From Sulfurovum sp. (lineage in GTDB: Bacteria > Campylobacterota > Campylobacteria > Campylobacterales > Sulfurovaceae): a stretch of 43,991 bases of DNA. The stretch spans positions 1-43,991 of the forward strand of contig JAMOTK010000030.1 in NCBI GenBank assembly GCA_027062365.1. Reading direction: 5' to 3'. Below, in pieces: positions 26,197-34,648 of this stretch; the stretch's first letter is position 1, and each line of letters starts with the position of its first letter. The notes below the pieces were generated by a model, which did no database searches, was not told the DNA's origin, and saw only the letters and a list, made by a program, of their open reading frames with translations. The position numbers and the translations under genes were made by a program.

Positions 26197-28287
26197 CTAA
26201 AAGTCATAAGAGAGCGTAAGCCCTACTGTACGTGGTGAGCCTTGTTGGGTGTAAAGCTCTGTAGCATATCCATTGGATGGATTGTTACCGAAGCTTCCAA
26301 ATCCTCTGGTTTGATACTCTGTATCTGCAATATTTCGTACCCACATTACAGCACTCCAACTTCCATTGGTATATTCAAGACTAGAGTTTATAAGTGCATA
26401 GGCATCAGATTCTTCATTGTGTCTATTAGAGAAATAGTAAGAGCCTTTTCCCTCTACATTGGACTTAAATATCCAACCATCCCACAAGGTCACATCAAAG
26501 CCAATATTATACTGATATTCAGGTGATTGTGCAGGTGTTCTATCTGTGACATCTATCGCTGAAGGATTAGGGTCTTTATATTCATCGAATGTTGATTTGA
26601 GTAATCCTATACTAGAAAAAATATGTAATCTTTCGTTAGGATACCAATCAATTTGTGACTCTATCCCATAATAGGTACTTTCTGCTGCATTGGCTAAATA
26701 ATCTACAAAACTTGTACTCCCATCAGAACGCTCAGTAACCACAGAACTTTTGACCTGTTGGTCTTTTCTCTTGCCATAAAAGACATTAAGACGGTTGATA
26801 AGTGTATTATCAAGGTGATTTGAGTTCATCCCTAGCTCTAAATTCCACAAGTTTTCAGTTTGGTACTCTTTGGCTTTTGGGCTTAGGCTATTGTCTGCAT
26901 TAACCCCCCCTGGTTTGTACCCTTTAGAAAGATAGGTATAATACAATCTATCAGGAGTCTCTTGATAATTAATACCAAATTTACCACCGACTAAGACCTC
27001 ATCCGTGTCAATAGCCACGCTATCAGAATCTCTATATTCAGCATCCCATGCTTCTATTCTAAGCCCTGATACTAACGTAAGTTTATCCGTTATCATCGAA
27101 TCTAACTGTCCATAGATTGCTTTATTAATCGTCTTATAATCAGCTGTAAAAGGGGTGTCAAGGTAGGTATAGTTACGTGTAAGGTCTTCACTGTAGTCTT
27201 TGTAATATGCCCCAATCGTCCAATCTGTAGTAGAAGAAAAGATACGCCCTTCTGTGTCGGAGACCAAACGTACATCAATATCTGTTTGCGTTCTATCTCT
27301 TAGGTACTCATCAAAAGAGCTATAAGGATAAAGGCTCTCATCAAATTCACCCACATAAGACCAATCTTCATCATACGAATAAGTCACATCTGATTGACTG
27401 TGACTGAGTTTGGAGATAAGGTGCATTCCATTATTGATTTGATAATTAGACTTAATAGCAAAAGCATTGGTCAGTTGTGCATCCGTACCCACTTCATCTG
27501 CATGAGAAGTCCTAGAATTATCAAAAGTAAAGGCATCATAGCCATTGTCAACATCGAGGTGTATAAAATTAAAATCTATCACATGATTGTCAGAGGCATA
27601 CCAACGTAATTGTAGTTTGGCTGTAAGTTCATCTATATTTTGCGTATCATCACGCTTTAAAAAACTGTTTTCCATCGTACCATCAGAACTATTTTGATAG
27701 ATTGAAACTCTCGCTTCTAACGTATCTTCGATAAGTGTACCACCCAAAGCCACACCATACGCTTGGGTATTGTAGTTACCCACAGTCGCTTCGATATGCC
27801 CTTCAAAGGCTTCGCTAGGTTCATTACTTTGGATATTGACAACCCCTGCCATACCATTGGCACCAAACATTGTCCCTTGTGGACCTTTAAGTACTTCTAT
27901 ATGCTTCGTGTCAAAAAGTGTCACCCCCAAAGCTGATTGAGAAAAGTCAATACCATCAATACTGATACCCACAGAAGGATTAATAGGTGTCGTAAATTGA
28001 CTGCGTTCACCTATCCCACGAATCTGAATATAGTGTGCTCTTGATGCTCCTGAAGAGAAATTGACATTAGGTACTTGCCCTACAACTTCTTCAAAAGAGT
28101 GTGAAGCCTTATCATAAAGCTCTTCTTCTCCTACAACTGTGAGTGAAGTAGTCGTCTCTGAGAGTTTCTTTTCACGAAAATCTGCCCCTACTACGATGGG
28201 GTCTAGTGTTATCTCTTCTGCCAATGTTGCTACACTCAAAAGTACAGAAGATGCAATAATAGAAATGCTTAAAAGTTTAGATGTCAT
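26197..28287 (-). CDS. TonB-dependent outer-membrane receptor, probably for thiamine
   Basis: A 696-aa receptor: signal peptide (about 1-23), a likely TonB box just behind it (TLDPIVVGA), the plug domain (about 40-155, with HIEVLKGPQGTMFGANGMAG), and a beta-barrel ending LSYDF. Family members import metal chelates, vitamins or sugars. First gene after a TPP riboswitch and ahead of thiBPQ, so thiamine or a phosphate ester is the natural substrate. AAGGGA lies 5-6 nt before the ATG. Confidence 0.9.
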   Translation of the reverse strand: MTSKLLSISIIASSVLLSVATLAEEITLDPIVVGADFREKKLSETTTSLTVVGEEELYDKASHSFEEVVGQVPNVNFSSGASRAHYIQIRGIGERSQFTTPINPSVGISIDGIDFSQSALGVTLFDTKHIEVLKGPQGTMFGANGMAGVVNIQSNEPSEAFEGHIEATVGNYNTQAYGVALGGTLIEDTLEARVSIYQNSSDGTMENSFLKRDDTQNIDELTAKLQLRWYASDNHVIDFNFIHLDVDNGYDAFTFDNSRTSHADEVGTDAQLTNAFAIKSNYQINNGMHLISKLSHSQSDVTYSYDEDWSYVGEFDESLYPYSSFDEYLRDRTQTDIDVRLVSDTEGRIFSSTTDWTIGAYYKDYSEDLTRNYTYLDTPFTADYKTINKAIYGQLDSMITDKLTLVSGLRIEAWDAEYRDSDSVAIDTDEVLVGGKFGINYQETPDRLYYTYLSKGYKPGGVNADNSLSPKAKEYQTENLWNLELGMNSNHLDNTLINRLNVFYGKRKDQQVKSSVVTERSDGSTSFVDYLANAAESTYYGIESQIDWYPNERLHIFSSIGLLKSTFDEYKDPNPSAIDVTDRTPAQSPEYQYNIGFDVTLWDGWIFKSNVEGKGSYYFSNRHNEESDAYALINSSLEYTNGSWSAVMWVRNIADTEYQTRGFGSFGNNPSNGYATELYTQQGSPRTVGLTLSYDF

Positions 28288-28358
28288 AATATTCCCTTAA
28301 ATTAATGATAGTAAGAAAAGGAGAAATATAAAAAACCAAAAATAATTTAGCTAAAAAG

Positions 28359-28438
28359 TCTCTTCCCTACGCTGGTGTTATCCAGTTCAAGTTCAACGGG
28401 TTTCTTATCTCAGCTACATCACATAGCACCCCGAGAGA
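28359..28438 (-). promoter_or_regulatory. TPP riboswitch (THI element)
   Basis: The minus-strand leader carries the conserved thiamine-pyrophosphate aptamer: a GGGGTGC start, CTGAGAT (28407-28413), AAACCCGTTGAAC, CTGGATAA and CAGCGTAGGGAA, closed by a perfect 5-bp P1 (TCTCT with AGAGA). It lies 71 nt before the receptor start. No GC-rich terminator follows; a CU-rich stretch (TTTCTCCTTTTC) could pair with the AAGGGA ribosome binding site, so translational control is my inference. High TPP should switch the operon off. Confidence 0.96.
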
Positions 28439-28449
28439 TTGATGGCTTA

Positions 28450-28455
28450 GTTATA
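28450..28455 (-). promoter_or_regulatory. Likely -10 box of the thiamine operon
   Basis: TATAAC within TTGTATAAC on the minus strand, 12 nt before the riboswitch P1 stem, which would place the transcript start at the aptamer edge. No convincing -35 box, as is common in Campylobacterota. Confidence 0.45.
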
Positions 28456-28486
28456 CAAAAAATTTGTTTTGATAATGCTGAAATAA

Positions 28487-28515
28487 TTGACTAACAAATC
28501 AAACTTTGATACAAT
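28487..28515 (+). promoter_or_regulatory. Sigma-70-like promoter abutting the RNA methylase start codon
   Basis: TTGACT (28487-28492) and TACAAT (28510-28515) are separated by exactly 17 nt. Transcription would begin about 6-8 nt past the -10, at 28521-28523, which is the ATG of the methylase. No ribosome binding site lies between, which fits a leaderless mRNA. Confidence 0.55.
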
Positions 28516-28520
28516 ACCCT

Positions 28521-29303
28521 ATGAATTATATACATATCACAGACATACACGCCACAGAACTTAATATCTACCATCAATTTAGAGAACATGCCTTTAAAGC
28601 AGATGGTTCATTCGTAGCAGACAGCCCTAAAGTGGTCAACCTACTCTTAGAAGAGAAGATAGAAGTGTGTAGTATCTTAGCCACACAAGAGTACTATGAT
28701 AGCAATCTTACACTTATCGCCCAACAACAAGATGCTACCCTCTATATCGCTACCAAAGAGCAAATGCAAAATATCGTAGGACATAAGATACACCACAATG
28801 TCATGATGCATGGCATACGTCCCAAAGAGACCCCATTAGATAAATTGGGCAATCATATCCTCATGCTAGATGAAATAAGCTCTACCCAAAATATCGGTGC
28901 TATCGCTCGTTCGGCTGCGGCTTTGGGGATAGACTCTTATCTCTTGCCTAGCTATGGACCTCATCCCTATTCTCGCCGTGCTTTACGTGTGAGTATGGGG
29001 CATATTGCGATGCTAAAGACACATATTTATAGCAATCTAGCCCAGACCATAGAGACACTAAAAGACCATGGATACCGTATCTATGCAGCAGAAGTAACCG
29101 AAGATTCAACGCCCTTAAGTGATGTAAAAGTAGTCGATAAATGGGTGATTCTCATGGGGCATGAAGGACATGGACTTACGCCAGAGATATTGGCTATGTG
29201 TGATGAAGTAGTGAGTATAGAGATGATAGAAGGGGTCAAAAGCTTCAATGTAGGTATCGCCGCTTCTATCATGATGTATCAGTTTAAATATCGTACTATT
29301 TAA
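28521..29303 (+). CDS. SpoU/TrmH-family RNA 2-prime-O-methyltransferase
   Basis: A 260-aa SAM-dependent methylase of the SPOUT class acting on tRNA or rRNA ribose. An N-terminal substrate-binding domain (HQFREHAFKADGSFVADSPK) precedes the SPOUT motifs: ISSTQNIGAIARSAAALGID, ILMGHEGHGLTPEIL and IEMIEGVKSFNVGIAASIMM, with the catalytic arginine in IARSA. The start is the ATG at 28521; the in-frame TTG at 28506 would lie inside the promoter. The target nucleotide cannot be read. It ends in a 4-nt convergent overlap with hisD. Confidence 0.88.
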   Translation: MNYIHITDIHATELNIYHQFREHAFKADGSFVADSPKVVNLLLEEKIEVCSILATQEYYDSNLTLIAQQQDATLYIATKEQMQNIVGHKIHHNVMMHGIRPKETPLDKLGNHILMLDEISSTQNIGAIARSAAALGIDSYLLPSYGPHPYSRRALRVSMGHIAMLKTHIYSNLAQTIETLKDHGYRIYAAEVTEDSTPLSDVKVVDKWVILMGHEGHGLTPEILAMCDEVVSIEMIEGVKSFNVGIAASIMMYQFKYRTI

Positions 29304-30592
29304 TCCCTCAATCTCATCCTCACACTCTCTTCATGTGCTGTTAACCCCTCTGTATGGGCTATCAATGCACATGATTCTCCTATTTCTTCCATGCCTTTTT
29401 TAGACATAGAGATAATAGAAGATTTTTTTAAGAAGTTATCGACACTAAGTGGCGAATAAAATTTTGCTGTGCCACCTGTAGGGAGGGTATGGTTAGGGCC
29501 TGCTACATAGTCGCCTATAGGCTCTGGGGTATTTTCACCCAAGAAGATAGCACCTGCGTGTTTGATAGAATCGAGCAATGACATGGGGTCAGAAGTAATA
29601 ATTTCTAAGTGTTCAGGGGCTATCTCATTCATGAGGGCTATGGCTTCTTCCATTGTATTGGTGACGATGATAGCACCTCGTTCTTCTATAGACTTCCTTG
29701 CTATACTTTCACGGCTTAGTGTTTTGAGAAGTTCTTCTACTTTATCACTTACTTTATTCGCTAGTTCGCTATCGGTAGTAATGAGGATAGAGGATGCCAT
29801 CTCATCGTGTTCTGCTTGGCTTAGTAAATCTATGGCTACATAGTCTTCTCTTGCTGTCTCATCGGCTAAGATACCTATCTCAGACGGCCCTGCTATCATG
29901 TCTATGTTCACTTCACCATACACTAGCTTTTTAGCAGTTGCTACAAAGATATTACCCGGCCCTGTGATGACATCTACTTTAGGTATCGTTTCTGTACCAT
30001 ACGCCATCGCTCCAATCGCTGAAGCACCCCCTACCCTATAGACTTGTGTTACTTTACAAAGGTGACAAGCAGCGAGTAAAAGTTCGTTTAGTTCATTATC
30101 AGGTGATGGAGTACAGATTACAATTTCTTCTACACCTGCAACTTGGGCAGGAATGACATTCATCAGTAGTGAGCTAGGATAGGCTGCTTTTCCTCCAGGG
30201 ATATAAAGCCCTGCACGGTCAACAGCTGTCACTTTTTGCCCCAATATACTGCCATTGGCTTCTGTATCCATCCAACTTTTGGGCATAAGTTTTTGGTGAT
30301 AATTTTCGATACGGTTATAGGCTAAGTGTAAGGCATCACGTAAGGCAGGGTCTATGTTAGCATAAGCTTTTGCCATATCCTCTGTAGAGACCAATAGTTC
30401 AGCATCCTCTTTGGGTTCCCATCTGTCAAACTTGGCTATCTGTGCTTTAAGTGCCACATTACCCTCTGTTTGTATCTCTTTAAGAAGACCTGAGACTATG
30501 CTTGTCACACCCTCTATATCCATCTTCCCACGTGCTAAAAGTGTATTAAAATTTGCTTCAAAAGTTTCATCGTTACTGTAAAATATTTTCAT
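29300..30592 (-). CDS. hisD: Histidinol dehydrogenase
   Basis: HisD oxidises L-histidinol to histidine in two NAD-linked steps, the last reactions of histidine synthesis. The 430-aa product has the family blocks YIPGGKAAYPSSLLMN, VITGPGNIFVATAKK, AGPSEIGILAD, LSQAEHDEMASS (zinc ligands Q and H), GDYVAGPNHTLPTGG and a C-terminal AHEESVRMR with the last zinc-binding histidine. Its ATG overlaps the stop of the PLP enzyme (ATGA). No other his gene is in the window. Confidence 0.96.
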   Translation of the reverse strand: MKIFYSNDETFEANFNTLLARGKMDIEGVTSIVSGLLKEIQTEGNVALKAQIAKFDRWEPKEDAELLVSTEDMAKAYANIDPALRDALHLAYNRIENYHQKLMPKSWMDTEANGSILGQKVTAVDRAGLYIPGGKAAYPSSLLMNVIPAQVAGVEEIVICTPSPDNELNELLLAACHLCKVTQVYRVGGASAIGAMAYGTETIPKVDVITGPGNIFVATAKKLVYGEVNIDMIAGPSEIGILADETAREDYVAIDLLSQAEHDEMASSILITTDSELANKVSDKVEELLKTLSRESIARKSIEERGAIIVTNTMEEAIALMNEIAPEHLEIITSDPMSLLDSIKHAGAIFLGENTPEPIGDYVAGPNHTLPTGGTAKFYSPLSVDNFLKKSSIISMSKKGMEEIGESCALIAHTEGLTAHEESVRMRLRD

Positions 30593-31485
30593 TTTATATC
30601 CTGTGTATATTTTCGTTCATATCTAGGGAGCATACTATCATTACCCAATAGTCCACCCTGATGTAGATAGAGTATCGGCTTAGAATATACTTCAGGATGA
30701 GCCAACAAAGTTCGCCATCCTAACGCATCATAAAGTAAGTCAAATTGTATCCCTGTTTCTTCTTGTAATTTTAGCCAAATTTTATAGTTTTCTTTATAAA
30801 GTTTTCCAAAATGATGTTTTTTTTCTAGTGTAATAATAGTAGGATGGTATCTTTGGTCGCTCTCTAAGCCTAAAAATTGCAATTTGAGATAAGCACTATC
30901 TCCTACACAAGGGCAAGTAAAAACTTTTGTATCAAACATCTCTTTTTGGACTAATGCCTTTTGCAAAAAAAGTGCTGTACTTCCTGTACCTGAGGGTAAA
31001 AAGATATTTAATGCTTCTATATGATGTTCTTTTTGCCATGTAAGTATCTCTTTGGCTAATATATTTAGACCAAATTGTGCTTCTTTTTGTCGTCCACCCT
31101 CTTCTACTAGAAGTATCTCTTTTGTCACTATAGGAAGTGTTTTATCAATATGTATTTTCATACCATTATCTAAAGAAGCCTTATAGTTTCCATGAGGATT
31201 ATCTTTGAGATACGCAGCAATATGACTCACATAATACTCAAATTTCCACCCTCTCATTTTTGCCAATACAGACAATGAATACATAGCATTAGACTGTGCC
31301 GAACCATAAGAGATGAGTGTGTCTACCAAAGGAAAGTCATGGTGGAGAAAATAATGAAATTTACGTGCTTTATTGCCAGAAAAATCAGTATGAAGTAAAT
31401 CATCACGCTTTATATAAAAAAGGTGATGATTAAAAGAGACATGCTCAATAGGAGAAGTAGAGAAGATACTAGATGAAAAAGAGAT
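30589..31485 (-). CDS. ACC deaminase/D-cysteine desulfhydrase-like PLP enzyme, probable ATC start
   Basis: A fold-type II PLP enzyme. The standard-start frame (TTG at 31329, 246 aa) begins at ISYGSAQSNAMYSLS and lacks the cofactor lysine. The same frame continues open upstream and encodes PIEHVSFNHHLFYIKRDDLL and SGNKARKFHYFL, the family's N-terminal strand and NKxRK motif with the PLP lysine (residue 39). No ATG, GTG or TTG lies there. An ATC at 31485 overlaps the fba stop (TAATC) and has AGGA 8 nt upstream, giving 298 aa, normal for the family. Substrate (D-cysteine, ACC or other) is undetermined. A sequencing error at the start codon remains possible. Confidence 0.8.
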   Translation of the reverse strand: MSFSSSIFSTSPIEHVSFNHHLFYIKRDDLLHTDFSGNKARKFHYFLHHDFPLVDTLISYGSAQSNAMYSLSVLAKMRGWKFEYYVSHIAAYLKDNPHGNYKASLDNGMKIHIDKTLPIVTKEILLVEEGGRQKEAQFGLNILAKEILTWQKEHHIEALNIFLPSGTGSTALFLQKALVQKEMFDTKVFTCPCVGDSAYLKLQFLGLESDQRYHPTIITLEKKHHFGKLYKENYKIWLKLQEETGIQFDLLYDALGWRTLLAHPEVYSKPILYLHQGGLLGNDSMLPRYERKYTQDIK

Positions 31486-32558
31486 TAATTTCGTCCTATA
31501 CAGTTCAAGTCATCAAAGGCTTGTTCTAATCTTTTTACCATTGAAAGTTCTCCTGCACGTGTCCATTTACGTGGGTCATAATACCCTTTATTTGGTTTAT
31601 CTTCACCATCTGGATTGCCTATTTGACCTTGTAGGTATGCTTCATGTTCTGCTACATACCCTCGGACACCATCCCAAAATGCCCATTGGGTATCTGTATC
31701 GATATTCATCTTAATAGCCCCATAAGAGATGGCTTCACGAATATCTGATATTTCAGAACCTGACCCACCATGAAAGACAAAATCTACAGGTTTTGTAGAA
31801 GTAGCATATTTTTCTTCTATATACTTTTGTGAATTATCCAATATTTTAGGCGTAAGACTTACATTGCCTGGTTTATAGACACCATGTACATTACCAAAAG
31901 AAGCAGCAATTGTAAATTTATCAGACACTTTCATGAGTTCTTCATACGCATAGGCGACTTCTTCAGGCTGTGTATAAAGTAGTGCATTGTCAATCTCTGT
32001 ATTATCTACACCATCTTCTTCGCCACCTGTGACACCGAGTTCTATCTCTAGTGTCATACCGATTTTAGCCATACGCTCCAAATAGAGCTTACACGTAGCA
32101 ATATTCTCTTCGATAGGCTCTTCAGATAAATCTATCATGTGAGAAGAAAAAAGAGGAATACCATGTACCTTAAAATGTGCTTCACTTTCATCTAATAAAG
32201 CATCTATCCATGGCAAAAGTTTTCTTGAAGCGTGGTCTGTATGAAGTACTACAGGAATACCATAAGCCTTAGCCACAGTATGTACATGCTGTGCCCCTGA
32301 AATAGCACCTAAAATAGCTGCCTTATCAGAAGGCAATCCTTTTCCTGCGTAATATATACCACCACCATTAGAAAACTGTACAATCACAGGAGAGTTTATA
32401 TTCTTAGCAGATTCAAGCACAGCATTGATAGAAGAGGTACTCACTACATTGACAGCAGGTAAGGCAAAGCCTTCATCCTTGGCTATTTTAAATAACTTTT
32501 GAAGCTCATCACCTGCTACTACTCCTGCGTCAATTACGTTTAAGACTTTTGTTGACAT
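31485..32558 (-). CDS. fba: Fructose-bisphosphate aldolase, class II
   Basis: A zinc-dependent aldolase joining or splitting dihydroxyacetone phosphate and glyceraldehyde 3-phosphate, for gluconeogenesis or glycolysis. The 357-aa product has the FbaA-type blocks VVLHTDHASRKLLPW (D108, zinc-binding H109), EIELGVTGGEEDGVDN, ASFGNVHGVY (zinc histidine) and FVFHGGSGSEISDI (zinc histidine). It overlaps the gene before it as TAATG. The placement behind a PEB4-type foldase matches Campylobacter gene order. Confidence 0.96.
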   Translation of the reverse strand: MSTKVLNVIDAGVVAGDELQKLFKIAKDEGFALPAVNVVSTSSINAVLESAKNINSPVIVQFSNGGGIYYAGKGLPSDKAAILGAISGAQHVHTVAKAYGIPVVLHTDHASRKLLPWIDALLDESEAHFKVHGIPLFSSHMIDLSEEPIEENIATCKLYLERMAKIGMTLEIELGVTGGEEDGVDNTEIDNALLYTQPEEVAYAYEELMKVSDKFTIAASFGNVHGVYKPGNVSLTPKILDNSQKYIEEKYATSTKPVDFVFHGGSGSEISDIREAISYGAIKMNIDTDTQWAFWDGVRGYVAEHEAYLQGQIGNPDGEDKPNKGYYDPRKWTRAGELSMVKRLEQAFDDLNCIGRN

Positions 32559-33040
32559 TATTTAACTTTTATTTTTGCTTTTTTCATGAGTTCACCCACT
32601 ACTTTTTGCTGTGCCATTTGCATTTTAATATTTGCTTTTGCTTTTTCAAATGATGGGATAGCTTGTTTGTTTTTTGCTTTTGCAGCCGCTTTTTTCATAT
32701 TTTCATAGGCTTTTTTAGCTTGTTCATCTGAAATTTTTATTTCAGCCATTTTTTTCTGCATCCAAAATCCTGAAAGTGCTGATTCTCTCTCTCTTTTAGA
32801 CAAAGTTTTCTTTGCCGCTTCTGCTACCAATTTAGAAGGTGCCATCATTTGAATCAATTGTTCTTTACCCTCAGTAGGTAAAGTTTTCCATTTCTTTTTA
32901 CCTTTGGTAAGAATATCTAATGCTTTATTGGCTTCTTCTACTGTAATAATATTACCATTTACCGTAGCAGCTGTTTTTGCCATTGTAGCTGTTGTACTAA
33001 GAGCTAAAATTAATCCAAGTGTTGTAAGTGTTTTTTTCAT
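32558..33040 (-). CDS. SurA N-domain-like periplasmic chaperone without PPIase domain (160 aa)
   Basis: A 160-aa exported, very basic protein (signal peptide about 1-21). The body (TAATVNGNIITVEEANKALD, then ALSGFWMQKKMAEIKISDEQ) parallels the N-terminal helical region of the PpiC protein two genes upstream, but the parvulin domain is absent. A holdase role for outer-membrane proteins is inferred. ATG has AAAGGAAAAAT upstream; the stop overlaps fba. Confidence 0.72.
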   Translation of the reverse strand: MKKTLTTLGLILALSTTATMAKTAATVNGNIITVEEANKALDILTKGKKKWKTLPTEGKEQLIQMMAPSKLVAEAAKKTLSKRERESALSGFWMQKKMAEIKISDEQAKKAYENMKKAAAKAKNKQAIPSFEKAKANIKMQMAQQKVVGELMKKAKIKVK

Positions 33041-33064
33041 ATTTTTCCTTTTTTAATGTTGTAG

Positions 33065-33688
33065 TTATTTATCTACAATCTTTATTTTTATGTCTTTCAT
33101 AAGCTTATCCATCATTAACTTTTCAACCATTTGTATATGTAATCTATCTTGAATATCTACAAAAGGAGGGATAGGTCTTGTATCATTCCTATCCAAAGCA
33201 TCTTGCTTAAGGCTTTCATATACTTTATTTACTTCTGCTACTGTTACTTTGATATTACGGGCTTCTTTTTGCATCCATCCACGTGTGAGTGCCGTCTCTT
33301 GTTCGATAGCACTCAACTCTTTTTTAGCCACGTCATGGGCTAAGATAGGTAAAGCAAACTCATAAATAAGACGTTTTTGTTGAGGCTTAGGTAAAAGGTC
33401 AAAATTTTTGACCTTACCTTTGGTACGCTGTGCTAAATACGTATCTGCTTCTTTTTTACGAATTTTATGCGTATTAATAGTCGCAACCACTGCTTTTGAC
33501 GACCTCTTCTTAGGTGTTCTTTTTTGTACTTTAGGCTTGGCATCAAGATTAAGATGACTCAAATTAACCATTTGTGTTGAATCATCTGTGTGCATCATAC
33601 TATTCAAACTATTTTTAAGTGCATCTGCATTGGCAACATTCATACCTACAAGTACTGTAACGGCTATAGAGAAAAGAAACTTTTTCAT
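33065..33688 (-). CDS. SurA N-domain-like periplasmic chaperone without PPIase domain (207 aa)
   Basis: A 207-aa exported protein: signal peptide (about 1-21), a basic low-complexity stretch (KVQKRTPKKRSSKAV), then a helical SurA-N-like region (VATINTHKIRKKEADTYLA, ALTRGWMQKEARNIKVTVAE). It shares the WMQKxxxxIKxxxxE block with its downstream neighbour and resembles the N-terminal part of the upstream PpiC protein, without any parvulin domain. Its start overlaps the PpiC stop by one base. Confidence 0.72.
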   Translation of the reverse strand: MKKFLFSIAVTVLVGMNVANADALKNSLNSMMHTDDSTQMVNLSHLNLDAKPKVQKRTPKKRSSKAVVATINTHKIRKKEADTYLAQRTKGKVKNFDLLPKPQQKRLIYEFALPILAHDVAKKELSAIEQETALTRGWMQKEARNIKVTVAEVNKVYESLKQDALDRNDTRPIPPFVDIQDRLHIQMVEKLMMDKLMKDIKIKIVDK

Positions 33689-34533
33689 TATTTTGTACTA
33701 TTTACTTCTGTACTCATATCTACAATCTTCGCTTTACTTTTTAGCTCTTTGGCTACTTCTGAAATTTTAGCGGCAAATTGCTTTTGCTTCAATGATGCGA
33801 TAATCTTTTCTTTCACACTCTCATAGGCGATAGTCGTTGCAGGTGTTTTTGTCTCTACATAAATCACATGAAAACCAAACTGTGTTTTGACAGGTGCTAT
33901 AGTGACTGTTCCATCCTCTAATGCCCATGCAGCTTTTGAAAACTCTGGTACCATTTGACCTTTTTTAAATGTACCTAAGTCTCCACCTTTAGGGCCTGAA
34001 GGTCCTGTAGATTTTGTTTTGGCAAGTTCTATAAATTTTGTTTTTAGTGCTTCACCCTGAAGTACTTTGAGTGTATCGACTATTTCTTGGGCTGATTTTT
34101 CAGTTTTTACCAAAATATGTCTCGCATGCATAGAGCCTGTATCCATAAATTTATCCATATTTTTATCATAAAATTCTTTCGCCTCGCTATCGCTTACGAC
34201 TGCACTATCCATCTGCTCTTTCATCCACATATTTACCAGAAGTTCATCTTTGATTTTATCCATATTTCTTTTAAATTCTGGTTTAGCAGCGATGCCTTCT
34301 TTGTCTGCTAATTCGATGAAAAGTTGTCTTTCAATTAGTCTATCGGTAATCATCTTCTTTTCTTCAGGCTTAAGCTCAGCAAATTTTGCTTGTGGCACTT
34401 GTGCTGTTACAAATGTTTGTGCATCTTGTTTTGTAATATTTTTACCATTAACAGTGACCAAGACATCAGAAGCAAGTGCTGATGAAGCAATAAGTGAAAG
34501 TGTAAGTAGTGACGTTTTTGCGAGTTTTAACAT
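33688..34533 (-). CDS. Periplasmic parvulin-type peptidyl-prolyl isomerase, PEB4-like
   Basis: A 281-aa exported foldase: signal peptide (about 1-21), SurA-like helical N-domain (VLVTVNGKNITKQDAQTFVT, LIERQLFIELADKEGI, NMWMKEQMDSAVVSD), then a parvulin domain (about 133-232: HARHILVKTEKSAQEIVDTL, GDLGTFKKGQMVPEF, VKTQFGFHVIYVE), and a C-terminal helix. It assists folding of exported and outer-membrane proteins. The gene order to fba is as for C. jejuni PEB4. Confidence 0.9.
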   Translation of the reverse strand: MLKLAKTSLLTLSLIASSALASDVLVTVNGKNITKQDAQTFVTAQVPQAKFAELKPEEKKMITDRLIERQLFIELADKEGIAAKPEFKRNMDKIKDELLVNMWMKEQMDSAVVSDSEAKEFYDKNMDKFMDTGSMHARHILVKTEKSAQEIVDTLKVLQGEALKTKFIELAKTKSTGPSGPKGGDLGTFKKGQMVPEFSKAAWALEDGTVTIAPVKTQFGFHVIYVETKTPATTIAYESVKEKIIASLKQKQFAAKISEVAKELKSKAKIVDMSTEVNSTK

Positions 34534-34570
34534 GTTTAAATTTCCTTAGATAATATGATTTTATTCCAAA

Positions 34571-34576
34571 AGTATA
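34571..34576 (-). promoter_or_regulatory. Possible -10 box of the PpiC-fba-hisD operon
   Basis: TATACT on the minus strand 38 nt before the ppiC start, in the divergent gap shared with nth. No clear -35. Confidence 0.35.
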
Positions 34577-34648
34577 ACTCTATTGGGTAAATCATTCATT
34601 AATGTGTTACTATTCTAATTGGTATTTTATTAAAACAAGGTATAAATC

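Noticed and set aside
28506-28520. TTG start for the RNA methylase
   Set aside because: The TTG and following codons overlap the -10 box, so they would not be in the transcript from the visible promoter.
31430-31442. ATG at 31442 as the start of the PLP enzyme
   Set aside because: It is in another frame and meets a stop after about ten codons.
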